A stretch of DNA of 60,000 nt, taken from NCBI RefSeq assembly GCF_910592395.1, contig NC_088319.1, forward strand, positions 9,054,001-9,114,000, in the 5' to 3' direction. The notes under the pieces were generated by a model. It was not told where the DNA came from. It saw nothing but the letters and a program-made list of their open reading frames with translations, and did not search any database. The translations under genes and the position numbers were made by a program. This stretch comes from Lineus longissimus (Eukaryota; Nemertea; Pilidiophora; Heteronemertea; Lineidae). Below, piece after piece: positions 24,180 through 34,652 of the stretch; the first letter of the stretch is position 1, and each line of letters opens with the position of its first letter.

Positions 24180-25558
24180 ATGGGAACTAAAACGCCATTT
24201 GATCCGGTGTCAGCTTCGCGCTCTGCAAGGTTGTCGCCAAGCTGGGTAAATCTCATGGGACAGAAAGCCCAACTCCCCGCCCAATTTTACCCAAAATTTG
24301 AGGACGTTTTTTCCCGGCGGCTAAGCTTTGATGTAAATAGTATTGCGCTAAGAGACCCAGATAATTTCGTTGCCGGTCAGTTGCACGAGCATGCCAGTTC
24401 TTTGGATGAAATTCTTCCCCCTGTCGACCCTATGTCGCAACAGTACAGCCAACTGGCTACATAATGGAGTGGACATATAGAGCCATTTTTTAAGCATTTC
24501 AAGGAAAATTTTAAAGGGCAAGCATTTGACTCTCAGCGCCCGCCTTCCGAGTCGTTCCAAAATTCGCCCTCCTGTGCTAAATTTGCAAGCTTTATTGCAT
24601 CAGAGTTGGAACAAAGAATAAAGCCATCTTTAGAGAATGCGGTAGAGGTACTTCCTATTGTGACATCCTAGGCGCGGGAAACCCGGCGGCATCTCCGCTC
24701 GTTAAATCGTACATAAAACATATAGCAGGGGAGCAAGCAAGAGCTCAGGTTGTTCCCACTCAGGCCGAGCCCATGTTTTCTCTCAAAAATTATCAAAATT
24801 GCCGCCTATATTGATGATCAAATAACTCGTAGTAACCTGTCGCCAAGGCAACGTTTCGCTCTACATAGAGATCAAGCTTTTTTCAAACTTCAATTCTTTG
24901 CGGGAGATCGTGCCAGTGATTTAGGCAGAGTCGCAAGCCAACTTAGACAACTCGGGTGTGGCGATATCGCACTCCTTCACAAAAGCGATTAGGGGGGCTA
25001 CCGGCGTTTGCAACACTTTCACGGTTACACGCTGTGCCAATGTTGCTACCTGCCCGATTGCGGGTCTTGACCGTTATGTAAGCTGGGCTCGTTCATGGGC
25101 GGTGGATCTCTCGTTAGGTTATCTCTTTAGAGTGGTATCGGAAAATGGTACCGTCTTAAATAAACCCGTATCATACACTACTATGTATCATCGCCTGGTC
25201 CATTACCTACGTACCCTCGGCATATACCAGGGTGAGACCCCTCACAGCATAAGAGCGGGTTGCTCTATCACCCTAGCATGCGCAGCAACCTCTACACCCT
25301 CGTGAAAGTAACGCCACCGACAAGATCGCCACCGACACGATGAGGCACGTGGGTTGGTCGACAAGAAAATCTTATGCTTATTACACTAGGGAAGGCTCGT
25401 TGAAGCGAGCTATCGCCGTTGCCCGTAGTTTGGCTAGCTCCTCAAGTGCACCACTCAGGCTGGAAAGAGAGTTCGAGCAGTATGCATCCTTTAATGCCTT
25501 TCCGCCAGCGCTATATAATTTTCACGCAAATCTGATTCAGCATAAAATACGATTGTAA
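24180..25558 (+). pseudogene. Tyrosine recombinase, broken
   Basis: Fragments in three frames form one tyrosine-recombinase gene. A 94-codon upstream part (24180-24464) and the helical N-terminal region near 24480-24670 precede the catalytic domain at 24780-25430. Catalytic positions are visible: the first Arg in GDRASDLGR (about 24905-24930), the HxxR pair in PHSIRAG (about 25240-25262), and HVGW then the Tyr nucleophile in SYAYY (25346-25385). Breaks are a stop after the 24180 frame, frameshifts near 24985, and a stop and frameshift between 25303 and 25340. In life it would have catalysed DNA strand exchange for integration and excision of the element. It is now inactive. Confidence 0.7.
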
Positions 25559-26010
25559 GCGCTCATTCAATTACATTAGTTCATTAATTCAATGATATGC
25601 ATGCATACATGTTCACAACGAGGACTTCTATATCACGGTAATCGCAGGCCCCTGAACCAAAACTCTTCATCAAGTTCTAGCTTCTATCATCATTCTCACT
25701 AAAGTGATTTCGGTAATAATACGTTTTGCGTTTGCATCATGTTAACTCCCGTTTCTGTAGCCGTATGTCACGTATATCCATGTACTCTTGGTTCAAAGGA
25801 ATAAAAGTATCTCTGTATAAGATATATCCGCCTTGTATAATTTTCTTTCACGCGTTGGAGAAGTTATAGGAGTTTTGGGAGTGGTGGGAGTGTTGGAATA
25901 GGAATGAGCGAGATTTTGCCTGGCGCATTCGAAATTGAAGGAATGTCGTGCTCAGTTCCTCCCAATACTCTTCCTCATGAGCACACGATTGGATGGAGTC
26001 ACGTGGGGTG
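25559..26010. other. 3' region of the tyrosine-recombinase element
   Basis: A non-coding tail with the AATAAAAG-type A-rich stretch near 25800. The last ~75 bp (from ATGTCGTGCTCAGTTCCTCC to the terminus) are shared almost exactly with the derivative element ending at 26697. Confidence 0.5.
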
Positions 26011-26016
26011 CTATCA
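26011..26016. repeat. CTATCA junction hexamer
   Basis: CTATCA lies between the two elements at 26011-26016 and recurs directly after the second element at 26698-26703. It is either a 6-bp target duplication of the second insertion or a terminal/core sequence carried by each copy. Confidence 0.6.
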
Positions 26017-26697
26017 CACCCCACGTGACTTCATCGACCAGTGTGCGAAATCCTTTTGTTCGGCCTCATTCAGCCTTTTGCCCCGAGAGGGGAGTAGAAT
26101 GGCTGCTCCCCAGCTGTCCCGTTCGAGGAGACAAGACCACAATTGATTTTTAAGCCTTTAAGCAGTTAAATTGTCAATGTTTGACCGCGACGCATCAAAT
26201 ACTGCGTGGGGTTGTGAATCTGAAATTTAGATTATGTTATTCCGGAGAGTCGGGCAAGTAAATGGTGAAAAATAAACTGGTAGTTGACCACGGAAATTTT
26301 TTGATAATCGACAAATTAGACAGACTTTGATATTTCCACTCTTTTCAGCCAACTGGCAGAAAAACTCAAAACACGCCCCCTATTACCCAATTAGCAAAAT
26401 TCGAAATTAATTTTTTCATCAAATAATTTCTTTATATCGGTAGACTTGCCACAGCAAATATTTTTTCAAAACCTCTCCAAATATGTACTTGAGAGTTAAA
26501 AACATGCACTCGTCTAATTGATAGGCCTAGTTCATACATTAGAAATAGCGTCGTTAGCTTTCTTGAGACGTTTGCTTTGCCCACCCACCCACCCTATTTC
26601 TCCGTCCTTTCGCTTTTCTGCTTTTGCAGATGTCGTGCTCAGTTCCTCCCAATACTCTTCCTCATGAGCACACGATTGGATGGAGTCACGTGGGGTG
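26017..26697 (+). mobile_element. Non-autonomous derivative of the tyrosine-recombinase element
   Basis: It shares the first ~75 bp and last ~75 bp with the element at 21378-26010 (CACCCCACGTGACTTCATCG at 26017; GTCACGTGGGGTG ending 26697). It contains no recombinase. Its interior (about 26129-26530) is an inverted relative of the GAGACAAGACCAC element found at 49157-49597. Its head-to-tail position directly after the larger element is notable. Confidence 0.75.
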
Positions 26698-26703
26698 CTA
26701 TCA

Positions 26704-27420
26704 GAACATGTCGCCACGTTGTCTCCATACTTTGACAGCAAGTTGTGACAATGTCTCCAGTTGGCACAGTGTAGAACATGTCGCCACATTGTCTCCATAC
26801 TTTGACAGCAAGTTGTGACAAAGTCTTTTGTTGGGACAGTATAAAACATGTCGCCACGTTGTCTCCATACTTTGACAGCAAGTTGTGACAAAGTCTTCTG
26901 TTGGCACAGTATAAAACATGTCGCCACGTTGTCTCCATACTTTGACAGCAAGTTGTGACAGAGTCTTCTGTTGGCAAAGTGAAGAACATGTCGCCACGTT
27001 GTCTCCATACTTTGACAGCAAGTTGTGACAGAGTCTTCTGTTGGCACGGTATAGAACATGTCGCCACGTTGTCTCCATACTTTGACAGCAAGTTGTGACA
27101 AAGTCGTCTGTTGGCACAGTATAAAACATGTCGCCACGTTGTCTCCATACTTTGACAGCAAGTTGTGACAGAGTCTTCTGTTGGCAAAGTGAAGAACATG
27201 TCGCCACGTTGTCTCCATACTTTGACAGCAAGTTGTGACAGAGTCTTCTGTTGGCACGGTATAGAACATGTCGCCACGTTGTCTCCATACTTTGACAGCA
27301 AGTTGTGACAGAGTCTTCTGTTGGCAAAGTGTAGAACATGTCACCACGTTGTCTCCATACTTTGACAGCAAATTGTGACAGAGTCTTCTGTTGGCACGGT
27401 ATAGAACATTCCATACTTTG
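26704..27420 (-). repeat. 70-bp satellite, second block
   Basis: About ten monomers of the same 70-bp unit, in the same orientation and with the same variants as the main array. They continue the array interrupted at 21377. Monomers near 27410 become truncated. Confidence 0.93.
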
Positions 27421-27770
27421 ACAGCAGGTTGCGACAATGTCTTCAGTCGGCCTAGTGTAGTAGAATATATTGCTACGTTGTTGTTGTCTCCATAGCAAGT
27501 TGTGACAATGTCTCCAGTTGGCAGAACATGTTGCCAAGTTGTCGTTATACTTTGACAGCAAGCCATGACAATAGGTGATATGAATAAAGACTAGCAAATG
27601 CTTCTTACTAAAACTCCATTCTGTACCAAATTGAATTAAAGCAGTTCCTTGCCTTTATTCATATCAATCATTGTCTCCAGTTGGCACGGTGCAGATTTGA
27701 ACATGTTGCCAAGTTGTGACAATGTCCCCAGTTGGCGCATGCCTCCATAGCAAGTTGTGACAATGTTTCC
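27421..27770. repeat. Diverged satellite, higher-order unit flanking the Polinton
   Basis: Degraded monomers (GCAAGTTGTGACAATGTCTC, TTGCCAAGTTGTCGTTATAC) arranged in an order that is repeated, at lower identity, to the right of the Polinton at 57055-57400. Both copies contain a small MITE at the same place, so this is a tandem unit of about 335 bp into which the Polinton inserted. Confidence 0.75.
27577..27666. mobile_element. MITE with GATATGAATAAAG ends, copy 1
   Basis: A short palindromic element: GATATGAATAAAGACTAGCA at the left and CTTTATTCATATC at the right. Related copies are at 57183-57291 (same orientation) and 57457-57567 (inverted). This copy has a shortened interior. Confidence 0.6.
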
Positions 27771-27897
27771 AGTAATAGGATAATGGGATCTACGAATATC
27801 TACGATTTTGCGTAGAAAAAAGTGCCAAAATCAACCATTAAAGTTGCATTAATTCCAATACAAAACCGAGTAATCTAGCACCCATTTTCCTATTACT
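27771..27897 (+). repeat. Polinton left terminal inverted repeat
   Basis: 127 bp matching the right terminus in reverse complement (AGTAATAGGATAATGNGATC, AATATCTACGATT, GCCAAAATCAA, TAATCTAGCACCCATT). The repeat is itself bounded by AGTAATAGGA and TCCTATTACT, so each terminus is an internal palindrome. Telomere-like ends of this kind serve as replication and integration ends in Polintons. Confidence 0.85.
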
Positions 27898-28258
27898 TAC
27901 ACTTAGTGTGATGATGTAACATAAGTTAAAAAGATTAACTGGAAAGTGTACAGTAATAGTACCTAAGGTTTGTAACAAAAGCAACTAAGCACCTCTGAGA
28001 ACAATTTGCTAGAAATATTTAAATATTTGGGTTAAACCATGGGATGAGTTTTGGTTGGTTTTGAACAACATAAGGGAGATGAGCTGTTATGTAGATTGTA
28101 AAATAACTTGAGACACGAAGGGGGTTTGTAGAAAAGAGAAAAAACAGGGGCGATTTTTATCCTCGGAGGATAACTTTTTTTATTTTGTTTGGATAACTTT
28201 TTCTATTAAGAAGTTCCCTATTTGGGTAATTTACTGGTTTTCAAATTCAATAAATACA
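27898..28258. other. Polinton left leader region
   Basis: About 360 bp of AT-rich DNA between the terminal repeat and the first gene. No gene is seen. It may hold promoter sequences. Confidence 0.4.
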
Positions 28259-29131
28259 ATGATGAAGAAGTATAAGACTTTTAGTTAAGTTTCTAGTCCT
28301 AGAGAATGGCTTAGAACCGAAGGTGGTGAAAATAAAAGGACACAAGAACCGACACCTTCAGTGGTAAAACAAGATATTAAGTACTATCCTATTCCTAAGA
28401 AGCAAGATACTAATTTCACATATGATTTCTTTAACTTACAAGTAAGTGTTAATACTTATAACGTCTTTAATCTTAAGGAAACCGACATAGTTCCAGGACT
28501 TTTTAGCTTGAAAAACAGGGGCGACTGTTTGAGGATGCAGAAGCAACCGCTATTGAACTACCAGAACCAGTTTGACATAGCTGTATGGTTTGCTACAATT
28601 GGTTGTGGGATTTCAATAGACAACCATTTGAACCACAGTGATCATTTGATTAGGTCAATGTACAGGTTTCATGCTTATTATCAAATGTTAAAGATACTTA
28701 AAAATCTAAACACATACAAGACTAGATTGTGTAATAGGACCTGGTCTGAACATCATAGGGTCAGATATGGTTCTAGATGTGTAGGTAAGATAGATAAGTT
28801 CTACAATAATAACATCTTGATAGTGCCAAGTAATGCTAAACCTGGTATTAACGATATCAATAAAAAGAAAATAGTAGCACCACCAATAATGGAAGGAGAT
28901 AGTGTTAAGAAAATAAAGGTTAAGACTAATGTTGAGAAAGTTAAGGATCCTCCTTTTAAGACCCCTGTAGGAGAAAATAGACAAAATAATACTAGTACTA
29001 GTACTAATGTTCCTATTAAGAAGGATACTGTTACTCATGTTACTATTAAACAGGATTATGACACGCATAATGTACTTAAGTACACACTGCTTGGTAGTCT
29101 TGGAGCATTGTTTACTTTTCTGATTAAATAA
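28259..29131 (+). pseudogene. Polinton unknown protein with C-terminal membrane anchor, one stop
   Basis: A frame starting at ATG 28259 is interrupted by TAA at 28286-28288 and otherwise open to 29131 (about 290 codons). The C-terminal segment (TLLGSLGALFTFLI) is a single membrane anchor, and the preceding 80 residues are rich in Lys, Thr and Asn. A short motif SSPREWL near the N terminus recurs as SSPRKWL in the gene at 37979-38819. I do not recognise the family. Its position next to the left terminus is typical for accessory virion or membrane genes of Polintons. Confidence 0.65.
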
Positions 29132-29163
29132 TTTCTGATTTGATAATTTCAGAAATAATAAAT

Positions 29164-29842
29164 ATGGCTGAGGGAGGAGAAGAGTTTAAAATGAATGAAC
29201 CGTACATGTTTCCAGAACCTAATATTCGTGATGAAAGTATGGATATCAGTAATTTAAATAGAATTCGTGATGATGATCATGTAAGCTACAATACTATACT
29301 AGGTGTTGAAAGTAACTATTGAAAGTTCATTTATTGACACACCAGAAAGAGTAAGAAGTACTGATACAGTACTGATGGAAAAAGAATCACATTACATAGA
29401 TATTGAGGATAAACTGCATACAGCATTGAGTAAAGCAAAATGGAAATATGTCAAAAACAAACTGATTAATCTAGCACCAGATACACGTATTATAGATGGT
29501 GCTCTAGTATACTATCCATCAAATGATGAAGTTAAAAATTTGACACTAACCCAAAATGGAAATGTTATCGATTATTCTGACAAAGGTGAAATCGCATTTC
29601 CTTTAACTAAAAAGAATGGTGATTTCTTTGCTGAAAGTACATTAAAAGATAAGTTTGGTACAACATTTGTTGACAAGATTAAAGATCTTATTGGAACTGA
29701 TACACCAGAAGCTACGGTAGGAGGTAAACCAGAATCTAGTACATCAACAACAACAGTGCCTATGGAAGGACCAGCATCTGTAAGTCAACCTCAGTTAGTA
29801 CAAGAACCTGAGGTTAGAGCTCAATTAGAACTAGTTAATTAA
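29164..29842 (+). pseudogene. Polinton unknown acidic protein, frameshifted
   Basis: An N-terminal frame (ATG 29164 to stop 29322) and a downstream frame (about 29303 to 29842) overlap in different phases and probably form one gene with a frameshift near 29300. The product would be about 225 residues, acidic, with a Ser/Thr/Pro-rich tail after residue ~160. No domain is recognised. The next small frame (29872) may also have belonged to it. Confidence 0.55.
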
Positions 29843-29871
29843 ATTACTCAAACAGATAAACCCATAGAAAG

Positions 29872-30141
29872 TTGTCAGATGCAAAGGAAGAAGAACTTAG
29901 GGCATTCGGTTTTAGTGATCATGATATTAGAGGTCAAAATATTGCTGGAATAAAATCAGAAAAAGATGCACAGATAATGGAACTACAAATACAGAAAAAT
30001 GAACAACAAAGACAAATAAAAGAACTAGAAAGTGAACTAGAAGAATATGATGCAGAAAAAGAAGAAGAAAAAGAAGAGTTAAGAAATACAATAAAAGAAG
30101 TAGAAGAAAAAATTAAAAGAAGAAAAGGAAAATGTAATTAG
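29872..30141 (+). CDS. Polinton small coiled-coil protein
   Basis: About 89 codons, of which the last ~60 form a highly charged Glu/Lys/Gln coiled coil. The frame opens with a TTG, not an ATG, and a stop lies just upstream. It may therefore be the 3' part of the preceding gene separated by a further frameshift (near 29870). Function is unknown. Confidence 0.5.
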   Translation: MSDAKEEELRAFGFSDHDIRGQNIAGIKSEKDAQIMELQIQKNEQQRQIKELESELEEYDAEKEEEKEELRNTIKEVEEKIKRRKGKCN

Positions 30142-30175
30142 GATAGAAAATGAATGAGAGGGACAAATTGAAAGA

Positions 30176-30781
30176 ATGAAACGTTTATTGATTAATGTTT
30201 TGAAGAAACCAGATTCAAGGATTCCTTTAATAGATATAATTAGGTTACTTTTTAAGATGGAAGGTTTAACTATTGTTGCCATAGTAACAGCTGTAGTTAT
30301 GATCTTCACAACTCTAGATCTAGCTATCAGTAATTCTCTGAGTAAAGTAGTTAACCCAAGCCCTGATAGTAAAACAACAGAAGCTAAACCTGAAGATGAA
30401 CCTAAACCTGAAGATAAACCTAAACCTGAAGATAAACCTAAACCTGAAGATAAACCTAAACCAGATCCTAAACCAGAACTAAAACCTAAACAAGAACCTA
30501 AACTAGAACAAACAATATCAGACAGAGTAAAAGAAGGTCTCAAGAAGTTTGCTGATTGGCTTATGGAACTGGCTAAGAAATCAGCAGCTGCTTTACCTAG
30601 AATAATCGGGTATTTTGTCTCATTCCTATTGAAATCAGTGGCTGGTGTTGTCAGCTTTCCGGCTGAACACATGATCATAGTATTTTTTATTATCACTACC
30701 TCAATAATCCATGGATTGATAGATGGAGTTAAAGTAGTAAAGGAACATAGAAGTAGAAGTAGAAGAAGAAGTAAGTCCTAG
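30176..30781 (+). CDS. Polinton membrane protein with Pro/Lys repeat
   Basis: 201 codons, intact from ATG 30176. It has a predicted membrane segment at residues ~30-52, a tandem KPEDKP/KPDPKP repeat at ~75-110, a helical linker, a second hydrophobic segment at ~165-185 and a basic RSRSRRRSKS tail. The repeat works as an extended spacer between two membrane-associated parts. I do not recognise the family. It lies directly upstream of the major capsid gene in the same direction, so a virion role is plausible but inferred. Confidence 0.65.
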   Translation: MKRLLINVLKKPDSRIPLIDIIRLLFKMEGLTIVAIVTAVVMIFTTLDLAISNSLSKVVNPSPDSKTTEAKPEDEPKPEDKPKPEDKPKPEDKPKPDPKPELKPKQEPKLEQTISDRVKEGLKKFADWLMELAKKSAAALPRIIGYFVSFLLKSVAGVVSFPAEHMIIVFFIITTSIIHGLIDGVKVVKEHRSRSRRRSKS

Positions 30782-30847
30782 TCACGTAAAGGGTAATAGT
30801 AAGAAGTAATATTGCATTTTACCAATAAATAATGAATTTACCAATAA

Positions 30848-32270
30848 ATGTTGAATTTTACATTAATAATAAACAGATTGGCAACAGGATATTTACTAAA
30901 CACGGATAGAGCACATAAGATTCCACTTGGATTGAAGGCTGATAGACAACATCACATTATCACTTATAACCACTTTTCTGCTATTCCAAAAGAAACATTG
31001 TATGTTAGAATACCGGCATTGAGAGAGAATACATTCTTTTTACCGAAATCTCTTTATCTGTCTGCTGATGTCACCATTTCCGGTGATTCAAAGAATAGTG
31101 TGGTTAATAACCTCGGTAGAAACTTGATATCAAAGATGATAATTAAGTGGGGAACAGAACAGATACTTGACCTCAATGAATACAGTCATTATTTTATTCT
31201 GCTGATGTCACCATTTCCGGTGATTCAAAGAATAGTGTGGTCAATAACCTCGGTAGAAACTTGATATCAAAGATGATAATTAAGTGGGGAACAGAACAGA
31301 TATTTGACCTCAATGAATACAGTCATTATTTGACATTTAAAGATTTGTGGTTAAAAGAAGAGGAAAGAAACGATAGGGTGTTTCAAGGTAGCCTGTCAGA
31401 CAATCTAAGGAAGTTAAGATCTGGTGTATCTGAAGCTAATGTCACTGGTGAAACTAGTGATGAAAAGACACTTAAGAAAGTGTTCGGTACCAAATACAAG
31501 ATACCATTAGATTTTGAACTACTCTTCACCCATGCTCCATTTTACAAGTTTCCAATTTCCGAGGATGTGATTATTGAGATTACAATAGCACCCAGGGAGG
31601 AAATTATAGTAACAGACACAACTGCAAACATGAACTACAAACTTGAAAATATATGTTTTGAGTACGACACAGTAACTAACAAGATGATAGCCAGTCAACT
31701 GAGTATCAGGTACAACTCTGGCTTCTCAATCTTTTACCATTGGATAGACCATTTCAAGACAGTCAATGTTACTTCAAATGAAACCTCAATAAACGAGAAC
31801 ATTAATTTTCCAAGGATGTCAATTAAAGGCATATTGCTTCTATTCGTGTCTGATTATGGCGATGGATCTTGAATTTCTGAGATGTTTGAAAACCCTAACA
31901 TCAGTAAAGTACATATTACAATAGAGGGTGTTTCTAATCAGGTGTTCCAGAAGGAATGAGAATGATGGATCAATGGGATGAGATCAAGAAACACTTCATG
32001 TCTGAGGATTTGAAGAAAACTCATGACTGTTACCTGACAATGGAAAAGTATTACGGTTACTCGAATCACTACGGGTGGTGGTTGGACTTGAGAACCACAG
32101 AAGACAATCGTCTACACGGTTCTGGTAAGAGACTTCAGAGCACAAAGGATGGAATCCAGTTGTCTCTTACGAAGAAAGCTGGTAAGGGGTCATACAAAAT
32201 GCATATTTTTGTGGTTTCTGATGCCCAGGTAAACATCAGTAAGTATCAAATAGCATCTTTACAGCATTAG
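30848..32270 (+). pseudogene. Polinton major capsid protein, broken by a 137-bp duplication
   Basis: This gene would encode the double-jelly-roll major capsid protein, the main shell subunit of Polinton/adintovirus-type particles. It starts at ATG 30848 in an AATAAATG context. Recognisable family segments are spread over about 470 codons, including NTDRAHKIPLGLKADRQHH, YKIPLDFEL, WIDHFKTVNV and MRMMDQW followed by LRTTEDN. Breaks: a 137-bp tandem duplication (31062-31198 / 31199-31335) shifts the frame, TGA at 31870-31872 is a nonsense change, and a frameshift falls near 31952. The rest remains well preserved, so decay is recent. Confidence 0.85.
31062..31335 (+). repeat. 137-bp tandem duplication inside the capsid gene
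   Basis: The second copy (from CTGCTGATGTCACC at 31199) differs from the first at about two positions (TTAATAACC/TCAATAACC and ATACTTG/ATATTTG). Because 137 is not a multiple of three, it disrupts the capsid frame. Confidence 0.9.
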
Positions 32271-32319
32271 GACATAGTCCTTAGCAACAAAGTTGCTATT
32301 TGATAATTTTATTTATAAA

Positions 32320-32532
32320 ATGGATATTGAAGAAATATTGAAACCATTAGTTAATGCTTTTCAACTTGGTTTAGATTTATCAATATTAACAGAGATTTAC
32401 TCTTACTTATTAAAATATTTTTAAAAAGTCAAGATAGACTCACCAAGTGATGGTACATTAAAGGCTGTATTTAAACTAGCGTTAATTTTTACTCCTACTA
32501 TTTTATCCATTTATTACATTAGACATATGTAA
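32320..32532 (+). pseudogene. Polinton small membrane protein, one stop
   Basis: About 70 codons from ATG 32320 (TATAAAATG) to TAA 32530-32532, interrupted by TAA at 32422-32424. Both halves are hydrophobic, and the second (LALIFTPTILSIYYI) looks like a membrane span. No family recognised. Confidence 0.5.
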
Positions 32533-32598
32533 TCAAAAAATAAAAAATAAAAGTTTTCTAGTCATAGTTTTCCAGTCATAGTTTTCTAGTAATAGTAA

Positions 32599-32841
32599 AT
32601 GGAATACGGAAAAAAAGATGTCGTCAATACACTGTATCAAGGTTTACTATTGTCTGTATTAACAATTGCTCACTCTATGTTACTAAAAAGGTTCTTAAGA
32701 ATTAACGAATCTTTACCAAGTAATGCCAGTCTAGAGGAGATACTTAAACTGACTGGAACTGTAGCTGTTAGTGATGGAACATTAGAATACCTTTACGGTC
32801 AAGGAGTATTACCTAGAGACGTAATGAGAAATGGTAATTAA
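32599..32841 (+). CDS. Polinton small protein, possible membrane segment
   Basis: 80 codons from an ATG in a GTAAATGG context to the stop at 32841, intact. Residues ~12-30 (LYQGLLLSVLTIAHSMLL) are hydrophobic. It lies between capsid genes in the same direction with a 25 bp gap to the next gene. Unknown function. Confidence 0.6.
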   Translation: MEYGKKDVVNTLYQGLLLSVLTIAHSMLLKRFLRINESLPSNASLEEILKLTGTVAVSDGTLEYLYGQGVLPRDVMRNGN

Positions 32842-32866
32842 CACTAAACATAATTAAGTTAATTAA

Positions 32867-33616
32867 ATGAAAACTGTGTTTAAGATTGATTCTAGAGACT
32901 ACCCAGAACAGAGTTCAAGTGATTTAGTTATCAATCTTAACAAAGAAATTCAGAATGCATCTGGTATTAGTTTAACTTATGCAGGAATACCTTGTTTGTT
33001 TCACAACATAAGTCAAGCTAGGAAGAATAACAAAATCAAGTTAAGGGATAAATACATGACACTTATTACGATACCTAATGGTCTTTATGATCTAGAAAGC
33101 TTTTCAAAAGCATTTTCATATCAATTGAAAGAAAACGTCTTAAGTAGAAATGCTGTTAGATTTGATTTAGAAGAACCCACTGGTAAGACTATCATACACT
33201 TACTTAAGAGAAGAAATGAGAATCGATATCAAATTATGTTTATGGATAAAAGCAATGAACTGTTTGGTTTTAAACAGTCTGAATGGCCTTATTCTTCTGA
33301 AGATGGTTTGATCATAAGCGATTTTCCAATGAATTTCAGATCAATAAACTATTTTGTTTTACACTGTGACATAATTAACACTAATAAAGTACTTGATAAC
33401 GGGGAGCCGTCAGATGTTCTGGCCATTAGACCGATAAAGAAAGCTGATATTGGAGATACTATTACATACACATTTGTTAAACCAATACAAATACCATGAA
33501 AATCAAGATTCAATAAAATAGAGATCAAATTAACAGACGAACACGGTGACATTATCGATCTTAATGGTTTTGATGTAAGATATCAATTGTTGATAAAGGG
33601 AAATCAACCTAATTAA
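32867..33616 (+). pseudogene. Polinton minor (penton-type) capsid protein, one stop
   Basis: The frame starts ATG 32867 in the context TTAATTAAATG and would run to 33616, with a single in-frame TGA at 33497-33499. The N-terminal FKIDSRDYPEQSSSDLVINL segment and the C-terminal jelly-roll-like part (GEPSDVLAIRPI, IEIKLTDEHGDII) fit the small capsid protein that Polintons encode beside the major one. It would form the vertices of the particle. A second gene with a similar C-terminal half lies on the opposite strand at 40147-41041. Confidence 0.75.
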
Positions 33617-34057
33617 ATGGCAGGTATTGCTATGATGATTGGAGGCGCCTTAGTAAATGCAATAGCATTCACAGGATCCAGTGCACTTTTTAATACATTG
33701 GACAAGAACGGTTATGAAGCTGAAACTAAAAGACATAACAGATCTATGGAAGCATTACAGAAAGCAACAGAAGAATATGAAGAACATCGAAAGAACATAA
33801 TTGGCCTCCCTAACCTTGAAATGAAGAGAGAGAACCAGTCTGCTATTGATTTTGAAAATACTGACACTGCTTTTACTGTTTACAACCACTTTCACCCTGA
33901 TAAACCAGTATCACTTGCTAAACGACCTAAATTAAGTGACTATTACAAACCTAGTGATGAAATTAAGAAATACGAGTACCAATGGATTGCCCTAGGTATG
34001 AGTGCTGTAGGATTAGGGGTCTACTACTCTTTTGTTAGAAAGAGGAAGAGAGAGTAA
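33617..34057 (+). CDS. Polinton accessory protein with two hydrophobic ends
   Basis: 146 codons, intact, with ATG directly after the preceding stop (CCTAATTAAATGG). Residues ~2-25 are a glycine-rich hydrophobic segment, the centre is a charged helix, and residues ~122-139 (YQWIALGMSAVGLGVYYSF) form a membrane span before a basic RKRKRE end. This architecture is usual for small virion membrane proteins of Polintons, but the exact family is not recognised. Confidence 0.65.
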   Translation: MAGIAMMIGGALVNAIAFTGSSALFNTLDKNGYEAETKRHNRSMEALQKATEEYEEHRKNIIGLPNLEMKRENQSAIDFENTDTAFTVYNHFHPDKPVSLAKRPKLSDYYKPSDEIKKYEYQWIALGMSAVGLGVYYSFVRKRKRE

Positions 34058-34084
34058 ACCCGAATGGATGTTGCAGCCTGATGA

Positions 34085-34652
34085 TTAATTTTGATCCCTT
34101 TTCACTTTAAGTTCTTCTATGTAATACTGTCTTTTGGCCTTAGGAATAACAATGTTTTCTTCTAAGGCATCTTTCATGGCTGATTTATCTTTGTTAAAAG
34201 ACATGACTAAGAGTCTGATGTTCTCTCTGAAGTCCTTAACAACTGAATTGTACTTCTGAACTAGTAACCAGACAGTCAGATTGTAGTGCCTACTGGAAAA
34301 GGCAAGATTACATAACTCAGACACCTTCTTCTTTGTGTCTCTCAAATTAGCACAATCATCAATTAAAAATAACGTATCTGACCCTACAAAGGTTAGAGTA
34401 TCAAATCTAAGGACAAGGTCCAAATTACTGGCCACTGCTTCAGGATTAATTATGTAGACGTGGTTGTCTTGGTAAATCCATTTCCTTTCATATGTCTTAT
34501 TATTGAAGTATGTTGGACAGAAAATGACTATGCTATGGAACTTGTTATGATACTCCTTTGCTAAGAGGTCAAGGGCAAAATGTGTTTTACCACAATTGGT
34601 GACTCCAGAGATGAGCATGTTATGTGGCTCGTAAAAAAAATACTTCACCCAT
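34085..34652 (-). CDS. Polinton genome-packaging ATPase (FtsK/HerA type)
   Basis: This ATPase would pump element DNA into particles. Walker A is GVTNCGKT near the N terminus and Walker B is LFLIDDCA about 90 residues later; a conserved region SSRHYNLTVWLLVQ follows, as in A32-like packaging ATPases. The length of 187-189 codons is short, as in other Polintons. The best start by context is the ATG at 34652-34650 inside CATTTAAATG, but an 8-T run (minus strand) puts it one base out of frame with the ATPase body, which otherwise has only a GTG at 34648. This could be a slip mutation in the homopolymer. The body has no other damage. Confidence 0.85.

Larger units (their letters stand above)
21378..26010 (+). 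mobile_element. Tyrosine-recombinase element with CACCCCACGTGACT ends
   Basis: The left end CACCCCACGTGACTTCATCG (21378) and right end GAGTCACGTGGGGTG (ending 26010) are inverted, with further looser complementarity inward (GTGTGCGAAAT against ATGAGCACAC). The element sits precisely between GCAAAGTGTA and GAACATGTCGCC of a satellite monomer, apart from the hexamer CTATCA on the right. It encodes a degenerate tyrosine recombinase (24.2-25.6 kb). No reverse transcriptase is visible, so it resembles a Crypton-like DNA element or a heavily deleted DIRS-like element. It hosts a later pogo-like insertion at 21865-23842. Confidence 0.7.
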
